21,594 bases of DNA from JAEUOS01 sp031423955. GTDB lineage: Bacteria > Pseudomonadota > Gammaproteobacteria > Burkholderiales > JAEUOS01. Position 1 is the stretch's first letter. Each line of letters opens with the position of its first letter. The notes below the pieces were generated by a model. That model ran no database searches. It was not told the DNA's origin and saw nothing but the letters and a program-made list of their open reading frames with translations. The position numbers and the translations under genes were made by a program. Shown piece by piece: positions 1-10,294 of this stretch. Where the stretch lies: assembly GCA_031423955.1 (NCBI GenBank), contig JANPGJ010000067.1, positions 1-21,594 on the forward strand, in the 5' to 3' direction.

Positions 1-516
1 ATGCAGGATTTCCTTGGGCGGTGTGAGGTCCTTGATTTCATAGCGCAGCACCTTGACACCCCAGTTGAGCGCTGCCAGGTCAAGCGCCGAGATCACGCTG
101 TGATTGATGTTCTCGCGCCCCTCGAAGGTCTTGTCGAGCTCAAGCTTGCCGATCACCGAGCGCAGCGCGGTTTGCGCCAACTGGCTGATGGCCGCCACAT
201 AGTTCGAGGACCCGTAGGATGCGGCCACCGGGTCGGTCACCTGGAAATACAGCACGCCGTCAACCTGCAACTGCGTGTTGTCGCGGGTGATGCAGATCTG
301 GCTGGGCACGTCCAGCGGCACTTCCTTGAGCGAATGCTTGTAGGCGACGCGGTAGATGAACGGCATCACGAACGCCAGCCCCGGTTCGAGCGTGCGGTCG
401 TACTTGCCCAGGCGTTCGACCACATAGGCGTTTTGTTGCGGCACCTGGTAGATCGACTTGATTACGAAAACGATCGCGGCGATGAACAGGAAAAGCCCTA
501 CGGATGCCAATTCCAT
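1..516 (-). CDS. qmcA: SPFH/band-7 (stomatin-like, QmcA/paraslipin type) membrane protein, 3' part cut by window edge
   Basis: The minus strand from the ATG at 514-516 reads open to the window edge, giving the first 172 residues; the C-terminal part lies outside. One N-terminal membrane segment (about residues 3-20) is followed by the start of an SPFH domain with the typical order QVPQQNAYVVERLGKY, LEPGLAFVMPFI, ITRDNTQLQVDGVLYFQV, DP..A.YG, then LAQTALRSVIGKLELDKTF and DLTPPKEIL. These are hallmark stretches of the stomatin/paraslipin branch. A GGGGAG ribosome site sits 8 bases before the ATG. The gene follows nfeD by 44 bases on the same strand, the usual pairing for this family. Such proteins oligomerise in the inner membrane and organise lipid microdomains or membrane proteases; that role is known for the family and only inferred here. 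Confidence 0.9.
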   Translation of the reverse strand, partial: MELASVGLFLFIAAIVFVIKSIYQVPQQNAYVVERLGKYDRTLEPGLAFVMPFIYRVAYKHSLKEVPLDVPSQICITRDNTQLQVDGVLYFQVTDPVAASYGSSNYVAAISQLAQTALRSVIGKLELDKTFEGRENINHSVISALDLAALNWGVKVLRYEIKDLTPPKEILH

Positions 517-560
517 GCGATGTTCTCCCCTTGCTGGATCAAGAAACCAACCTTGTCACT

Positions 561-974
561 TCAAGCCTGCGCCACCAGGATCAGCGTGTTGCCGCGCGTT
601 TCCTTGATCACCAGGTGCTCGCCATCTGCTCCTTCGACCTGCGCGTCCCACTGGGTGCCGCGGTAGTTCACGCGCAGGCTGCCGTCGGGACGCCGCTCGA
701 TGACTTCAACCGACTGCCCGGCATCGAACGACAGGTTGCGCCTGGGCGCCCCGCCGCGCGAGCGGCCGAGCTTGAGTTTGTGGACCACGGCGATGCCGGC
801 GACGCTGACGATCGCCGCGACCGCGAACTGCGCGGCGAATCCGAGACCCGCAAGCGCGATCACGCCCGCCACCGCAGCACCGGCACCAATCACCAGCAGG
901 TACAAAGTGCCGCTGAGCAACTCGGCGATCACCAGCGCAAAGGCGGCGATGAACCAGATCATGAACGCCTGCAT
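561..974 (-). CDS. nfeD: NfeD family membrane protein (short form)
   Basis: This 137-residue protein has a hydrophobic N-terminal half with about three membrane segments (residues 4-30, 32-44 and 47-65), a basic linker (KLKLGRSRGG) and a small C-terminal OB-fold-like domain (about 78-137) containing the RGTQWDAQ stretch typical of NfeD C-termini. An upstream in-frame start exists at 1112, but the start at 974 is preferred because a strong GGAGGAG ribosome site lies 4 bases before it and the first hydrophobic helix begins right after it. There is no serine-protease ClpP-like domain, so this is the short NfeD type. It precedes the SPFH gene in an apparent operon; NfeD proteins are partners of stomatin-like proteins in membrane quality control. 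Confidence 0.88.
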   Translation of the reverse strand: MQAFMIWFIAAFALVIAELLSGTLYLLVIGAGAAVAGVIALAGLGFAAQFAVAAIVSVAGIAVVHKLKLGRSRGGAPRRNLSFDAGQSVEVIERRPDGSLRVNYRGTQWDAQVEGADGEHLVIKETRGNTLILVAQA

Positions 975-1124
975 CAAACTCCTCCCGGTTGGATCGACAG
1001 CCGATCGGACCGATTGCCGCCGATTGCCGCTTGCCGCAGCGTTTGATTCTACGTCTTTCAGGCAGCGCCACCAGTGGTTATCGCGGGCGAAGGCCGGCGA
1101 TTCGCGTGACAATCGCGCTACCCC

Positions 1125-2126
1125 ATGCCAAACCTGATCGAATTGATCCTCACCCCGCCGGCCGGCGTTTCAGCCCGCCGGCTCGACACCGTGCCGCCGA
1201 TCCGCAACGCCTTTGCGAGAAGGCCGCTACCGATCGTCAGCGTGCGCGAAGAGGATTACTGGTTCCGCCGTTTCGCCGTCGAGCGGCAAATCGACTGGCC
1301 GGCAGCCTTGTTCCGCGGCACCGGCGAGCGCGCCGCGTTTCAACTGTGTGCCGACCCGGTCCATCTGGCCGTCAATGGCGATGCCGTGACCCTTGACGCG
1401 TCTGCCAGTGCGGATCTGTCGCTTGCGGACGCGCAATCGCTGATCGCACACCTGAACGCACATTTCGCCGACGACGGCATGCGCCTGCGGCTAGTCAGCG
1501 CCGGCGAATGGTTGCTCGAGTCGCCGCGGCCGATCGACGCCAGCACCACCGCGTTGCAGCAGGTGCATGGCCGCTCGATTGAAACCCATCTGCCGCAAGG
1601 CGCCCAGGCGCGCCTGCTCAAGCGCATCGGCAACGAGGCGCAGATGCTGCTGCATGAAGCTGCTGCCAATATCGCGCGGCAAGGCCGCGGCCAGTTGCCG
1701 ATCAGCGGTATTTGGCTGTGGGGTGGTGGCCAGGGCGATGGCGTCGCCACGTCTGCCCCGACCATGACCTTGTATTCAAACGCGGCACATGTCAGGGGCA
1801 TCGCACAGGCCGCCGGCGCGCAAACCCGGCCGCTGCCGGCAGGCGCCAGCGCACTCCCCTTCGTCGGCGCCGACGGCAGGCTGATCATCGACCTCGATGC
1901 GCGCACCAGCGATGCGCAGCGGTTCACCGGCTGGTTCAACGAAGAATGGTTGCTGCCGCTTGGGCAATTGGCGGCCCGGCACTCATGCGACGTCGAGCTC
2001 ACCGTCGTGCTGCCGGCGGCCACCGCCAGCGCCGGACTGTTCGAGCGCGACCTGCTGCGCGCGCTGCGGCGTGGCGGCCTGGTGGCGAGCCTCAAGCGCG
2101 CCGGCCATGGGTTGATCGAAGACTAG
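1125..2126 (+). CDS. RpfE-type regulatory / phosphoglycerate-mutase-like protein
   Basis: The product has 333 residues. It resembles the betaproteobacterial proteins annotated either as 'regulatory protein RpfE type' or as cofactor-independent phosphoglycerate-mutase-like, which often sit just upstream of recJ. The diagnostic stretch is at about residues 167-200: NEAQMLLHEAAANIARQGRG, then LPISGIWLWGGG. The middle region is Ala-rich and poorly conserved. I see no complete phosphoglycerate mutase metal site, so an enzymatic function is doubtful and the biochemical role is unknown. It is divergent from nfeD across about 150 bases. The ATG at 1125 has no clear ribosome site, so the start is less certain than the frame. 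recJ follows after 38 bases, suggesting co-transcription. Confidence 0.75.
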   Translation: MPNLIELILTPPAGVSARRLDTVPPIRNAFARRPLPIVSVREEDYWFRRFAVERQIDWPAALFRGTGERAAFQLCADPVHLAVNGDAVTLDASASADLSLADAQSLIAHLNAHFADDGMRLRLVSAGEWLLESPRPIDASTTALQQVHGRSIETHLPQGAQARLLKRIGNEAQMLLHEAAANIARQGRGQLPISGIWLWGGGQGDGVATSAPTMTLYSNAAHVRGIAQAAGAQTRPLPAGASALPFVGADGRLIIDLDARTSDAQRFTGWFNEEWLLPLGQLAARHSCDVELTVVLPAATASAGLFERDLLRALRRGGLVASLKRAGHGLIED

Positions 2127-2164
2127 AGGCGCGCCACAACCGCGACCGCCAGTAGAATCCCCGC

Positions 2165-3907
<1,743 letters not shown>

Positions 3908-3940
3908 TGGCGGGCTTTACTGCCAAGCGACAGCCATCCC

Positions 3941-5045
3941 ATGGAAGCCGAATTCCTCAACACCCTCGAAGCCAAGCTGGCGGACCTGAAGTCCCGCAGC
4001 GAAGACTTGCGGAGGTATCTTTGACTTCGACGCCAAGTTCGCCCGCCTGACCGAAGCCAACGCCGCGCTCGAAGACCCGGCGCTGTGGAATGATCCGAAG
4101 CGCGCCCAGGAACTGGGCCGCGAAAAGAAGTCGCTCGATGCCACCGTCGGCAGCCTGAACCGCATCGGCCAGGGGCTGGTCGATGCCGCCGAACTGTTCG
4201 AACTGGGGCGCGCCGACAACGACGACGCCACCGTGATCGCGGTCGCCGATGACGTGGGGGTGATCGATGCCGCGGTGGCCGACCTCGAATTCCGCCGCAT
4301 GTTCGACAACCCGGCCGACCCGAACAACTGCTTCATCGATATCCAGGCCGGGGCCGGCGGCACCGAAGCCCAGGACTGGGCCTCGATGCTGATGCGCCAA
4401 TACCTGCGCTACTGCGAGCGCAAGGGTTTCAAACCCGAGATCCTCGAAGAGTCGCCGGGCGAGGTGGCCGGGCTCAAATCGGCCTCGATCAAGGTCGTCG
4501 GCGACTACGCCTACGGCATGCTGCGCACCGAGACCGGCGTGCACCGGCTGGTGCGCAAGTCGCCGTTCGACTCCGCCGGCGGCCGCCATACCTCGTTCGC
4601 CAGCGTCTTTGTCTACCCGGAAGTCGACGAATCGATCGAAGTCGACATCAATCCGGCCGACCTGCGGGTCGACACCTTCCGCGCGTCGGGCGCCGGCGGC
4701 CAGCACATCAACAAGACCGACTCGGCGGTTCGCATCACGCATATCCCGACCAATATCGTCGTGCAATGCCAGAACGACCGCTCGCAACACCGCAACCGCG
4801 CCGAAGCGATGGCGCAATTGAAGTCGCGCCTGTATGAGCTGGAGTTGCGCAAGCGCCAGGCCGAGCAGGACAACCTCGAGGCCAACAAGTCCGATGTCGG
4901 CTGGGGCCACCAGATCCGCTCTTATGTGCTCGACCAGTCGCGCATCAAGGACTTGCGCACCAATGTCGAGATCAGCAACACCAAGTCGGTGCTCGATGGT
5001 GATCTCGACGAGTTCATCACTGCATCGTTGAAGCATCGCGTGTAG
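3941..5045 (+). CDS. prfB: Peptide chain release factor 2 (RF2), made by +1 programmed frameshift
   Basis: RF2 terminates translation at UGA and UAA. The reading frame starts at ATG 3941, runs 27 codons to an in-frame TGA at 4022-4024, and continues after a +1 shift (skipping base 4022) from the GAC at 4023 to the TAG at 5043-5045. The product is 367 residues (E. coli: 365). Key parts are visible: the SPF tripeptide that reads the stop codon (residues 207-209, in VRKSPFDS) and the GGQ peptidyl-hydrolysis motif (252-254, in RASGAGGQHIN). The residue matching E. coli position 246 is Ala, as in most bacteria, not the Thr of E. coli K-12. An annotation that ignores the frameshift would start falsely inside the gene, for example at 4233. 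Confidence 0.97.
4009..4025 (+). promoter_or_regulatory. RF2 autoregulatory +1 frameshift site
   Basis: The sequence CGGAGGTATCTTTGAC carries an internal Shine-Dalgarno-like GGAGG, three bases of spacing, and the slippery CTT-TGA-C, matching the canonical RF2 site. With little RF2 the ribosome pauses at the UGA at 4022-4024 and tRNA-Leu slips from CUU to UUU, restoring the frame. RF2 therefore limits its own synthesis. The mechanism is established for the family; the site itself is read directly. Confidence 0.95.
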
Positions 5046-5103
5046 CCTGGCCGCGATACGTTTGCGCTATAGTTGAACGACCATCCGCTGTCTGTCGCCA
5101 CCC

Positions 5104-5676
5104 ATGGGTTTTGCCCTCATCAAGCCGATTTCCGAAGACGCGTACCTTGCGGCCGAAGCGGCGAGTTCCGTTAAGCACGAGTTTGTCGGTCATCAGGCCC
5201 ACGCAATGGCAGGGGCGAGCGAGCGCCACAACACCATCGCCGGAAATCTGTTCGCTGCCTGTCATGGAGCGCAGCGCGGCACATGCCGTCCGTTTATCGG
5301 CGACATGCGCCTGCGCCTGGATGGCGGCGCCACCTACTACTACCCCGACGTCATGCTGGTGTGCGACCCGCAAGACAACGACCCGATGTTCAAGACCTCG
5401 CCTTGCATGGTCGCTGAAGTGATGTCGCCGTCAACCATGCTGCTGGACCGACGGGAAAAGCTGATCGCGTACCAAAAGCTGCCGATGCTGCGCGAATGCC
5501 TGTTGATCGCGCAGGACGAAATTCTGGTCGAGCACTATCGTCGGCTGAACATGCGCGACTGGGGCCTGAGCACGTTCGGCCCGGCTGACATGCTTGAGCT
5601 CGCATGCATTCCGCTGACACTGCCAGTCGCGGATTTGTATCGCGGCATCGATTTTTCGGTGCCTGGAGCCGCTTGA
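5104..5676 (+). CDS. Uma2 family (DUF820) restriction-endonuclease-fold protein
   Basis: This 190-residue protein has the Uma2/DUF820 pattern: KHEFVGHQ (Glu26), GASERHNTIAGNL, CRPFIGDMRLRL, YYPDVMLVC (Asp82), MVAEVMSPST (Glu105), DRREKLIAYQKLPMLRECLLI (Lys119). Together these give a PD-(D/E)xK-like acidic/Lys set, so the nuclease active site looks intact. No function is firmly established for most members; they are abundant in cyanobacteria and often lie alone. It sits 58 bases after prfB and 127 bases before lysS, interrupting a pair that is adjacent in many proteobacteria. A TATAGT hexamer at 5068-5073 could be its own -10, with a poor -35. No antitoxin-like partner is visible next to it. 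Confidence 0.85.
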   Translation: MGFALIKPISEDAYLAAEAASSVKHEFVGHQAHAMAGASERHNTIAGNLFAACHGAQRGTCRPFIGDMRLRLDGGATYYYPDVMLVCDPQDNDPMFKTSPCMVAEVMSPSTMLLDRREKLIAYQKLPMLRECLLIAQDEILVEHYRRLNMRDWGLSTFGPADMLELACIPLTLPVADLYRGIDFSVPGAA

Positions 5677-5803
5677 TTCATCAGTCATGACGGGGATGGC
5701 AGGTTCGCCGCCGGTGACGCATGCCAGGCGGATGCGACAAACCCTGAACTGAACTTTCAACCATGGTGCCGCCGATGCACCAGTCTTTCCCGAACTGATC
5801 CAG

Positions 5804-7315
5804 ATGGAACAAACATCAATTGCCGCGCTACCGCAAGACGAAAACCAGATCATCGCCGAGCGGCGCGCCAAGCTGGCCGCCATCCGCACGCGCGGCAAGC
5901 CGGCATTCCCCAACGATTTCGCGCGCACCGACCACGCGGCCGACCTGCACGCGACGCATGGCGATGCCGACCGTGAGGCTCTGGCCGCGAACAGCATTGA
6001 AGTCGCCGTCGCCGGCCGCATGCTGTTGAAGCGGGTGATGGGCAAGGCGTCGTTTGCCACCGTGCAGGACGGCAGCGGCCAGATCCAGTTGTTCATCAAC
6101 GATCAGGGCATCGGGCCCGAGGCGCATGCCGATTTCAAGCATTGGGACCTGGGCGACATCGTCGGCGCCAGCGGGGTATTGTTCCGCACGCAAAAAGGCG
6201 AGTTGTCGATCAACGTGCGCAGCCTGCGCCTCCTGACCAAGGCCCTGCGGCCGCTGCCTGAGAAATTCCACGGCCTGACCGACATGGAAGCGCGCTATCG
6301 GCAGCGCTATCTCGACCTGATCACCAACGAGGCATCGCGCAAGACCTTCATCGTGCGCTCGCAGGTGGTCACCGCGATCCGTGCCTTCATGGTCGGTCGC
6401 CAGTATCTCGAAGTCGAGACGCCGATGATGCACCCGATCCCCGGCGGCGCCGCGGCCAAGCCGTTCAGGACCCACCACAACGCACTCGACATGGAATTGT
6501 TCCTGCGCATCGCGCCCGAGCTGTACTTGAAGCGCCTGGTGGTCGGCGGCTTCGAACGGGTGTTCGAGATCAACCGCAACTTCCGCAACGAGGGCATCTC
6601 GACCCGGCACAACCCCGAATTCACGATGATGGAGTTCTACGAGGCCTATCGCGACTATCGCTACCTGATGGACCTCACCGAGGAAATGTTCCGCAGCATC
6701 GCCACCACCGTGCTCGGCGCCGCGAGCTTCAGTTACCAGGGCCGGGTGATCGACTTCGGTGCGCCGTTCGATCGGCTCACCATCACCGCGGCGGTCAGGA
6801 AGTACGCGCCGGAGTACTCCGATGCGCAGTTGACCGATGCCGCCTTCCTCACCGCCTGGCTGGAGAAACGCGGCGCGCTGCCGCGCGGCAACCCCGGCCT
6901 GGGCGCCCTGCAACTCGCGTTCTTCGAGGAAACCGCCGAAGCGTTGTTGTGGAATCCGACCTTCATCATCGACTATCCGGCCGAGGTGTCGCCGCTGGCG
7001 CGGCGCAACGATGCCAATCCGGAATCCACCGACCGTTTCGAACTGTTCATCGCCGGTCGTGAAATCGCCAACGGTTTTTCCGAACTCAACGATCCGGAAG
7101 ACCAGGAAGCACGTTTCGACGCCCAGGTCGCCGCGATGGAAGCCGGCGACGAAGAGGCGATGTTCAAGGATCGCGACTACATTCGCGCCCTCGAGCACGG
7201 CCTGCCGCCGACCGCCGGCGAAGGCATCGGCATCGACCGTCTGGTGATGCTGCTGGCTGACGCGCCGTCGATTCGCGATGTCATCCTGTTCCCGCAGTTG
7301 CGCAACGAAGACTAG
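5804..7315 (+). CDS. lysS: Lysine--tRNA ligase, class II
   Basis: LysS charges tRNA-Lys with lysine using ATP in the cytoplasm. The 503-residue length is typical (E. coli LysS: 505). An N-terminal anticodon-binding OB fold covers about residues 66-150 (VAGRMLLKRVMGKASFATVQD). The class II catalytic core follows, with motif 1 around YLEVETPMM (201-209), motif 2 FRNEGISTRHNPEFTMMEFY (260-279) and motif 3 GEGIGIDRLVML (from 472). The ATG at 5804 lacks an obvious Shine-Dalgarno sequence, but residues after it align with the usual N-terminal region. An ABC ATPase gene begins only 14 bases after its stop, implying a shared transcript. Confidence 0.97.
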   Translation: MEQTSIAALPQDENQIIAERRAKLAAIRTRGKPAFPNDFARTDHAADLHATHGDADREALAANSIEVAVAGRMLLKRVMGKASFATVQDGSGQIQLFINDQGIGPEAHADFKHWDLGDIVGASGVLFRTQKGELSINVRSLRLLTKALRPLPEKFHGLTDMEARYRQRYLDLITNEASRKTFIVRSQVVTAIRAFMVGRQYLEVETPMMHPIPGGAAAKPFRTHHNALDMELFLRIAPELYLKRLVVGGFERVFEINRNFRNEGISTRHNPEFTMMEFYEAYRDYRYLMDLTEEMFRSIATTVLGAASFSYQGRVIDFGAPFDRLTITAAVRKYAPEYSDAQLTDAAFLTAWLEKRGALPRGNPGLGALQLAFFEETAEALLWNPTFIIDYPAEVSPLARRNDANPESTDRFELFIAGREIANGFSELNDPEDQEARFDAQVAAMEAGDEEAMFKDRDYIRALEHGLPPTAGEGIGIDRLVMLLADAPSIRDVILFPQLRNED

Positions 7316-7329
7316 GACGCATTCGCCCG

Positions 7330-8265
7330 ATGCAACACGGCGCCGCACCGGTGATCGAAGTATCCGATCTGATCTTCGAGTACCCCGGCTTTCGGGCGCT
7401 CGATGAGGTCAGCTTTCACATCGATCCCGGTTCGATCACCGCATTGGTGGGCCCGAACGGCGCCGGCAAGACCACGCTGCTGCGCTGCATTTCGGCGCTT
7501 GAGACGCCGATGGCCGGGCGCATCGTGCTGGCCGGCATCGATGTCGCCGAGGCACCGCGCGAATGCCATCGCCGGATCGGCCATCTGTCCGATTTTTTCG
7601 GTCTGTATGACGAACTCACCGTGCGCCAATGCCTGACCTACGCCGCCCGCGCCCACGGCATCACGCCTGACGCCACCGCTGCCGCGGTGGCACAAGCCGC
7701 GACGGCCACCGCGATTGGCGATCGCCTCGATGCGCGGCCGAAAAACCTGTCACGCGGCCAGCGCCAGCGGGTCGCCATCGCCCAGGCCATCATCCACCGG
7801 CCGGCGGTGCTGCTGCTCGACGAACCGGCGTCCGGTCTCGACCCGGAGGCCCGCCACGACTTGTCGCGTCTGTTCCGCACCCTGCGTGACGACGGCATGA
7901 CCCTGGTGGTGTCCTCGCACATCCTGGCCGAACTGGAAGACTATTCGACCCACATGCTGGTGCTGCGTGGCGGCTGTGTGGTGGAACATCGCACCATCGG
8001 TGCCGCACGCAGTGGCGCGGCGCAGGCGATGTTGCTGCGCTTTTCGACACCGGTCGAGTCGGCCGCGCTGAACGCGGCCGCCCCCTGGCTTGCACTGGCG
8101 AGCCACGACGGCACCCTGGCGAAGTTCAGTTTCAGCACCGACGATGCCGAGCGTGCGCGCCTGCTGGCGGCGCTCATCGACGCCGGCCTGCCGGTCTGTG
8201 AATTCGCGGTCGAGCACCAGAACATGCAGGACGCCTATCTGGCCAGCCTGAAGGCACCGTCATGA
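7330..8265 (+). CDS. ABC transporter ATP-binding protein
   Basis: The product has 311 residues, with all ABC ATPase motifs: Walker A GPNGAGKTT (41-49), Q-loop region HLSDFFGLYDELTV, signature LSRGQRQRVAIAQ (140-152), Walker B VLLLDEPASGLDPEAR (160-175) and H-loop SSHIL (His197). The Pfam-like ABC domain is followed by about 90 residues of the kind seen in CcmA/NodI-type ATPases of ABC-2 exporters. It powers transport through the membrane protein encoded by the overlapping next gene (ATG of the permease overlaps its TGA by 4 bases). The absence of a binding protein gene suggests an exporter, with substrate unknown. Its position directly after lysS probably reflects operon read-through and not a shared function. 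Confidence 0.92.
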   Translation: MQHGAAPVIEVSDLIFEYPGFRALDEVSFHIDPGSITALVGPNGAGKTTLLRCISALETPMAGRIVLAGIDVAEAPRECHRRIGHLSDFFGLYDELTVRQCLTYAARAHGITPDATAAAVAQAATATAIGDRLDARPKNLSRGQRQRVAIAQAIIHRPAVLLLDEPASGLDPEARHDLSRLFRTLRDDGMTLVVSSHILAELEDYSTHMLVLRGGCVVEHRTIGAARSGAAQAMLLRFSTPVESAALNAAAPWLALASHDGTLAKFSFSTDDAERARLLAALIDAGLPVCEFAVEHQNMQDAYLASLKAPS

Positions 8266-9644
8266 GCTTCCTCGACAACCCGGAGTTGCGCCGCCTGGCC
8301 TGGCTGGAGTTGACGCCGGCGCGGCTGGTGGCGATGCCGGTCGTCTTGAGCCTACTGTTGCTGATCGGTCTGCTCAACAATGCCAGCGCCTCGGCGCTGG
8401 CCAGCGGTGCATTGACGGTCTATCTGCTGCTCACCCACTTCTGGGGCCTGCGCCAAGCGGCCGATTCAATCGCCGAGGAATTCCGCGCGCGCACCTGGGA
8501 CCTGCAACGCATGTCGGTCCTGCGGCCCGGCGAGTTGGCCGTAGGCAAGCTGCTCGGCGCCAACCTGTTCACCTGGTACGGCGGCCTGTTGTGCCTTGCC
8601 GCATTCGCCTACTGCTACCGTCAGGACGCCTCGACAGCGCGCGCGGTACTGGTCATCTCGTTCGTGATTGGCAGCGCGCTCCTGCTACAGGGCACCGCGA
8701 TGTTCCTCACCCTGCTGTCGCCGGGCGCGCGGTCGTTTCGCGCACCCTACCTGTTGCTGCTGGGGGTGGTCGCGTTGCCGCTGGCCGGCGGAATCTTTCC
8801 GCTGCTCATCGATGACCACGGCAGATCGATCCACTGGTACGGCCCCGACTGGCCGTTGCTGCCCTTCGCCGCGGCGTCGATCTGGGTATTTGCCCTGTGG
8901 GCGGTGCTGGGCGTGATCCGCCTGATGGCCGGCCAGTTGCAGGTGCGCACCACCCCCGCCGCATTCTGCGCGTTTCTCCTGTTCGTCAGCCTGTACGCCA
9001 GCGGCTTCGTGATCGGGCCGGACCTGCCGTTGCTGTCGGCGCTGGTGTTCATGCTGCTGACCACTGCGGTGACGTTCACCGCCGGCGCGACCATCGCGGC
9101 CTGGTTCGACCAGCGCGATGCCCTGCGCTACAAGCGCATCGGTCTGGCATTCGCCGGCCGCCGCGCGCAGCGCTTGCTCGAGGAATTGCCAACCTGGAGC
9201 GCCGCCCTGGTGATCGCCGCGGTGCTTGCCTTCGTTCTGGTGCCGGGCCTGACGGCTGTAAGCGCGCGTCCTGCCGGCGTGATTTACGCCTGGCTCGACG
9301 AGACCGGCAACTTCGGCCCGTTCAGCCCGGCTGCGCTGGTGCTGCTGGCAATGCGCGATGTGGCCTTCCTGCAGGGCCTGTCGTTCACCCGCTCGGGCAA
9401 GCGCGCCGACCTCGCAGCGGCCGTCTACCTTCTGCTGGCATACCTGCTGCTACCGGCCCTGCTGTCGGTATTCAATGCCCGCATGCTGATCCTGCCCAAT
9501 CCGTTCACCCAGGGGGCGCTGGCGGTACTGGTGTTCGCCATTCACCTCGCAGTCGTGCTGGCATGGGTGCGCCGCCGTTGGCGGGGCCTCGTCGCCGCCG
9601 ACGCCTCGCCGCCGGCGGCGCCCGGGCAGGCCGGCAGCGCCTGA
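8262..9644 (+). CDS. ABC transporter permease (ABC-2-like) membrane protein
   Basis: This 460-residue protein has about ten to twelve hydrophobic stretches spread along its length, for example VAMPVVLSLLLLIGLL near residue 28, YLLLLGVVALPLAGGIFPLL near 165 and GALAVLVFAIHLAVVLAWV near 425. The segment SIAEEFRARTWDLQRMSVLRPGE (about 68-90) resembles the cytoplasmic coupling region of ABC-2 permeases. A start codon overlapping the ATPase stop (ATGA) indicates translational coupling, so the two proteins should form one transporter. The C-terminus is Ala/Pro-rich and probably unstructured. I recognise no specific substrate family. Confidence 0.82.
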   Translation: MSFLDNPELRRLAWLELTPARLVAMPVVLSLLLLIGLLNNASASALASGALTVYLLLTHFWGLRQAADSIAEEFRARTWDLQRMSVLRPGELAVGKLLGANLFTWYGGLLCLAAFAYCYRQDASTARAVLVISFVIGSALLLQGTAMFLTLLSPGARSFRAPYLLLLGVVALPLAGGIFPLLIDDHGRSIHWYGPDWPLLPFAAASIWVFALWAVLGVIRLMAGQLQVRTTPAAFCAFLLFVSLYASGFVIGPDLPLLSALVFMLLTTAVTFTAGATIAAWFDQRDALRYKRIGLAFAGRRAQRLLEELPTWSAALVIAAVLAFVLVPGLTAVSARPAGVIYAWLDETGNFGPFSPAALVLLAMRDVAFLQGLSFTRSGKRADLAAAVYLLLAYLLLPALLSVFNARMLILPNPFTQGALAVLVFAIHLAVVLAWVRRRWRGLVAADASPPAAPGQAGSA

Positions 9645-9670
9645 GCGCGCCACCACGATCCGATCCGGCG

Positions 9671-10294
9671 GTGAATCACCTCGCACATTTCATGCTGTCA
9701 CCTGACGGTGACGATGCACGGACCGGCACCTTCCTCGGCGACTTCGTGCGCGGGGCCGATCTCGGCGCCTGGCCGGCGGCGGTCGAGCAGGCGATCCGCC
9801 TGCACCGGCGGATCGACAGTTTCACCGACACCCATGCCCTCACGCTCGATGCCAGGCGCGCGCTGCCTGCGCCCATGCGTCGCTATGCCGGCATCCTGCT
9901 CGACGTCTATTTCGACCATCTGCTGATTGCCGGCTGGCAGCGCTGGCATCCGGCGCCGCTGGCAGCCTACAGCGCCGAACTGCATGCATGTCTGGCGCGC
10001 ATCGCACCGAATCTGCCGCAACCCGCGGGCAAGGTTGCCCACGGCATGGCGGCCCACGGTGCGCTGACCGCCTGCGCCACCCGGGCCGGCATGGCGCGCG
10101 TGCTGGCGCGCATTGGCAGCCGCCTGTCAAGGCCGGTACCGCTCGAAGGAGCATTGCCGGCGTTGATCGACGCGCACGCGACGATCGAATCCGCGTTCGA
10201 GCTGTTCTTTCCCTTGTTGCAGGCCGAAGCCTGCCGCTACCTGGCCGGTTCCAGCCGCAACACCCTGCCGTCGCCGCTGTCGGTCAGCAGGTAG
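9671..10294 (+). CDS. acpH: Acyl carrier protein phosphodiesterase-like (AcpH/DUF479) protein
   Basis: The 207-residue product starts at GTG 9671, chosen because VNHLAHFML matches the family's MNFLAHLHL start. The family signatures follow in order: GTFLGDFVRG, IRLHRRIDSFTDTH (about 38-51) and GILLDVYFDHLLI (about 77-89), whose His and Asp residues are expected to bind metal. The C-terminal FELFFPLLQAEACRYLA matches the family end. Members release the 4'-phosphopantetheine group from holo-ACP. The gene lies 26 bases after the ABC permease and may be in the same transcript. Its last 58 bases overlap the end of the convergent dehydrogenase gene, encoding a short tail beyond the usual domain. Confidence 0.87.
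   Translation: MNHLAHFMLSPDGDDARTGTFLGDFVRGADLGAWPAAVEQAIRLHRRIDSFTDTHALTLDARRALPAPMRRYAGILLDVYFDHLLIAGWQRWHPAPLAAYSAELHACLARIAPNLPQPAGKVAHGMAAHGALTACATRAGMARVLARIGSRLSRPVPLEGALPALIDAHATIESAFELFFPLLQAEACRYLAGSSRNTLPSPLSVSR

Noticed and set aside
4022..4024. In-frame stop codon in prfB as a sign of a pseudogene
   Set aside because: It is the conserved RF2 frameshift site, and the downstream frame is complete.
3957..5036. 359-codon minus-strand open frame opposite prfB
   Set aside because: Antisense shadow of RF2; valine- and glutamate-rich without family motifs.
5677..5803. Small gene or RNA between the Uma2 gene and lysS
   Set aside because: I found no convincing open frame with a ribosome site and no stable hairpin in these 127 bases.
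5828..7348. 506-codon open frame on the minus strand opposite lysS
   Set aside because: It is a GC-driven shadow of lysS; the product has a low-complexity composition and no family signature.
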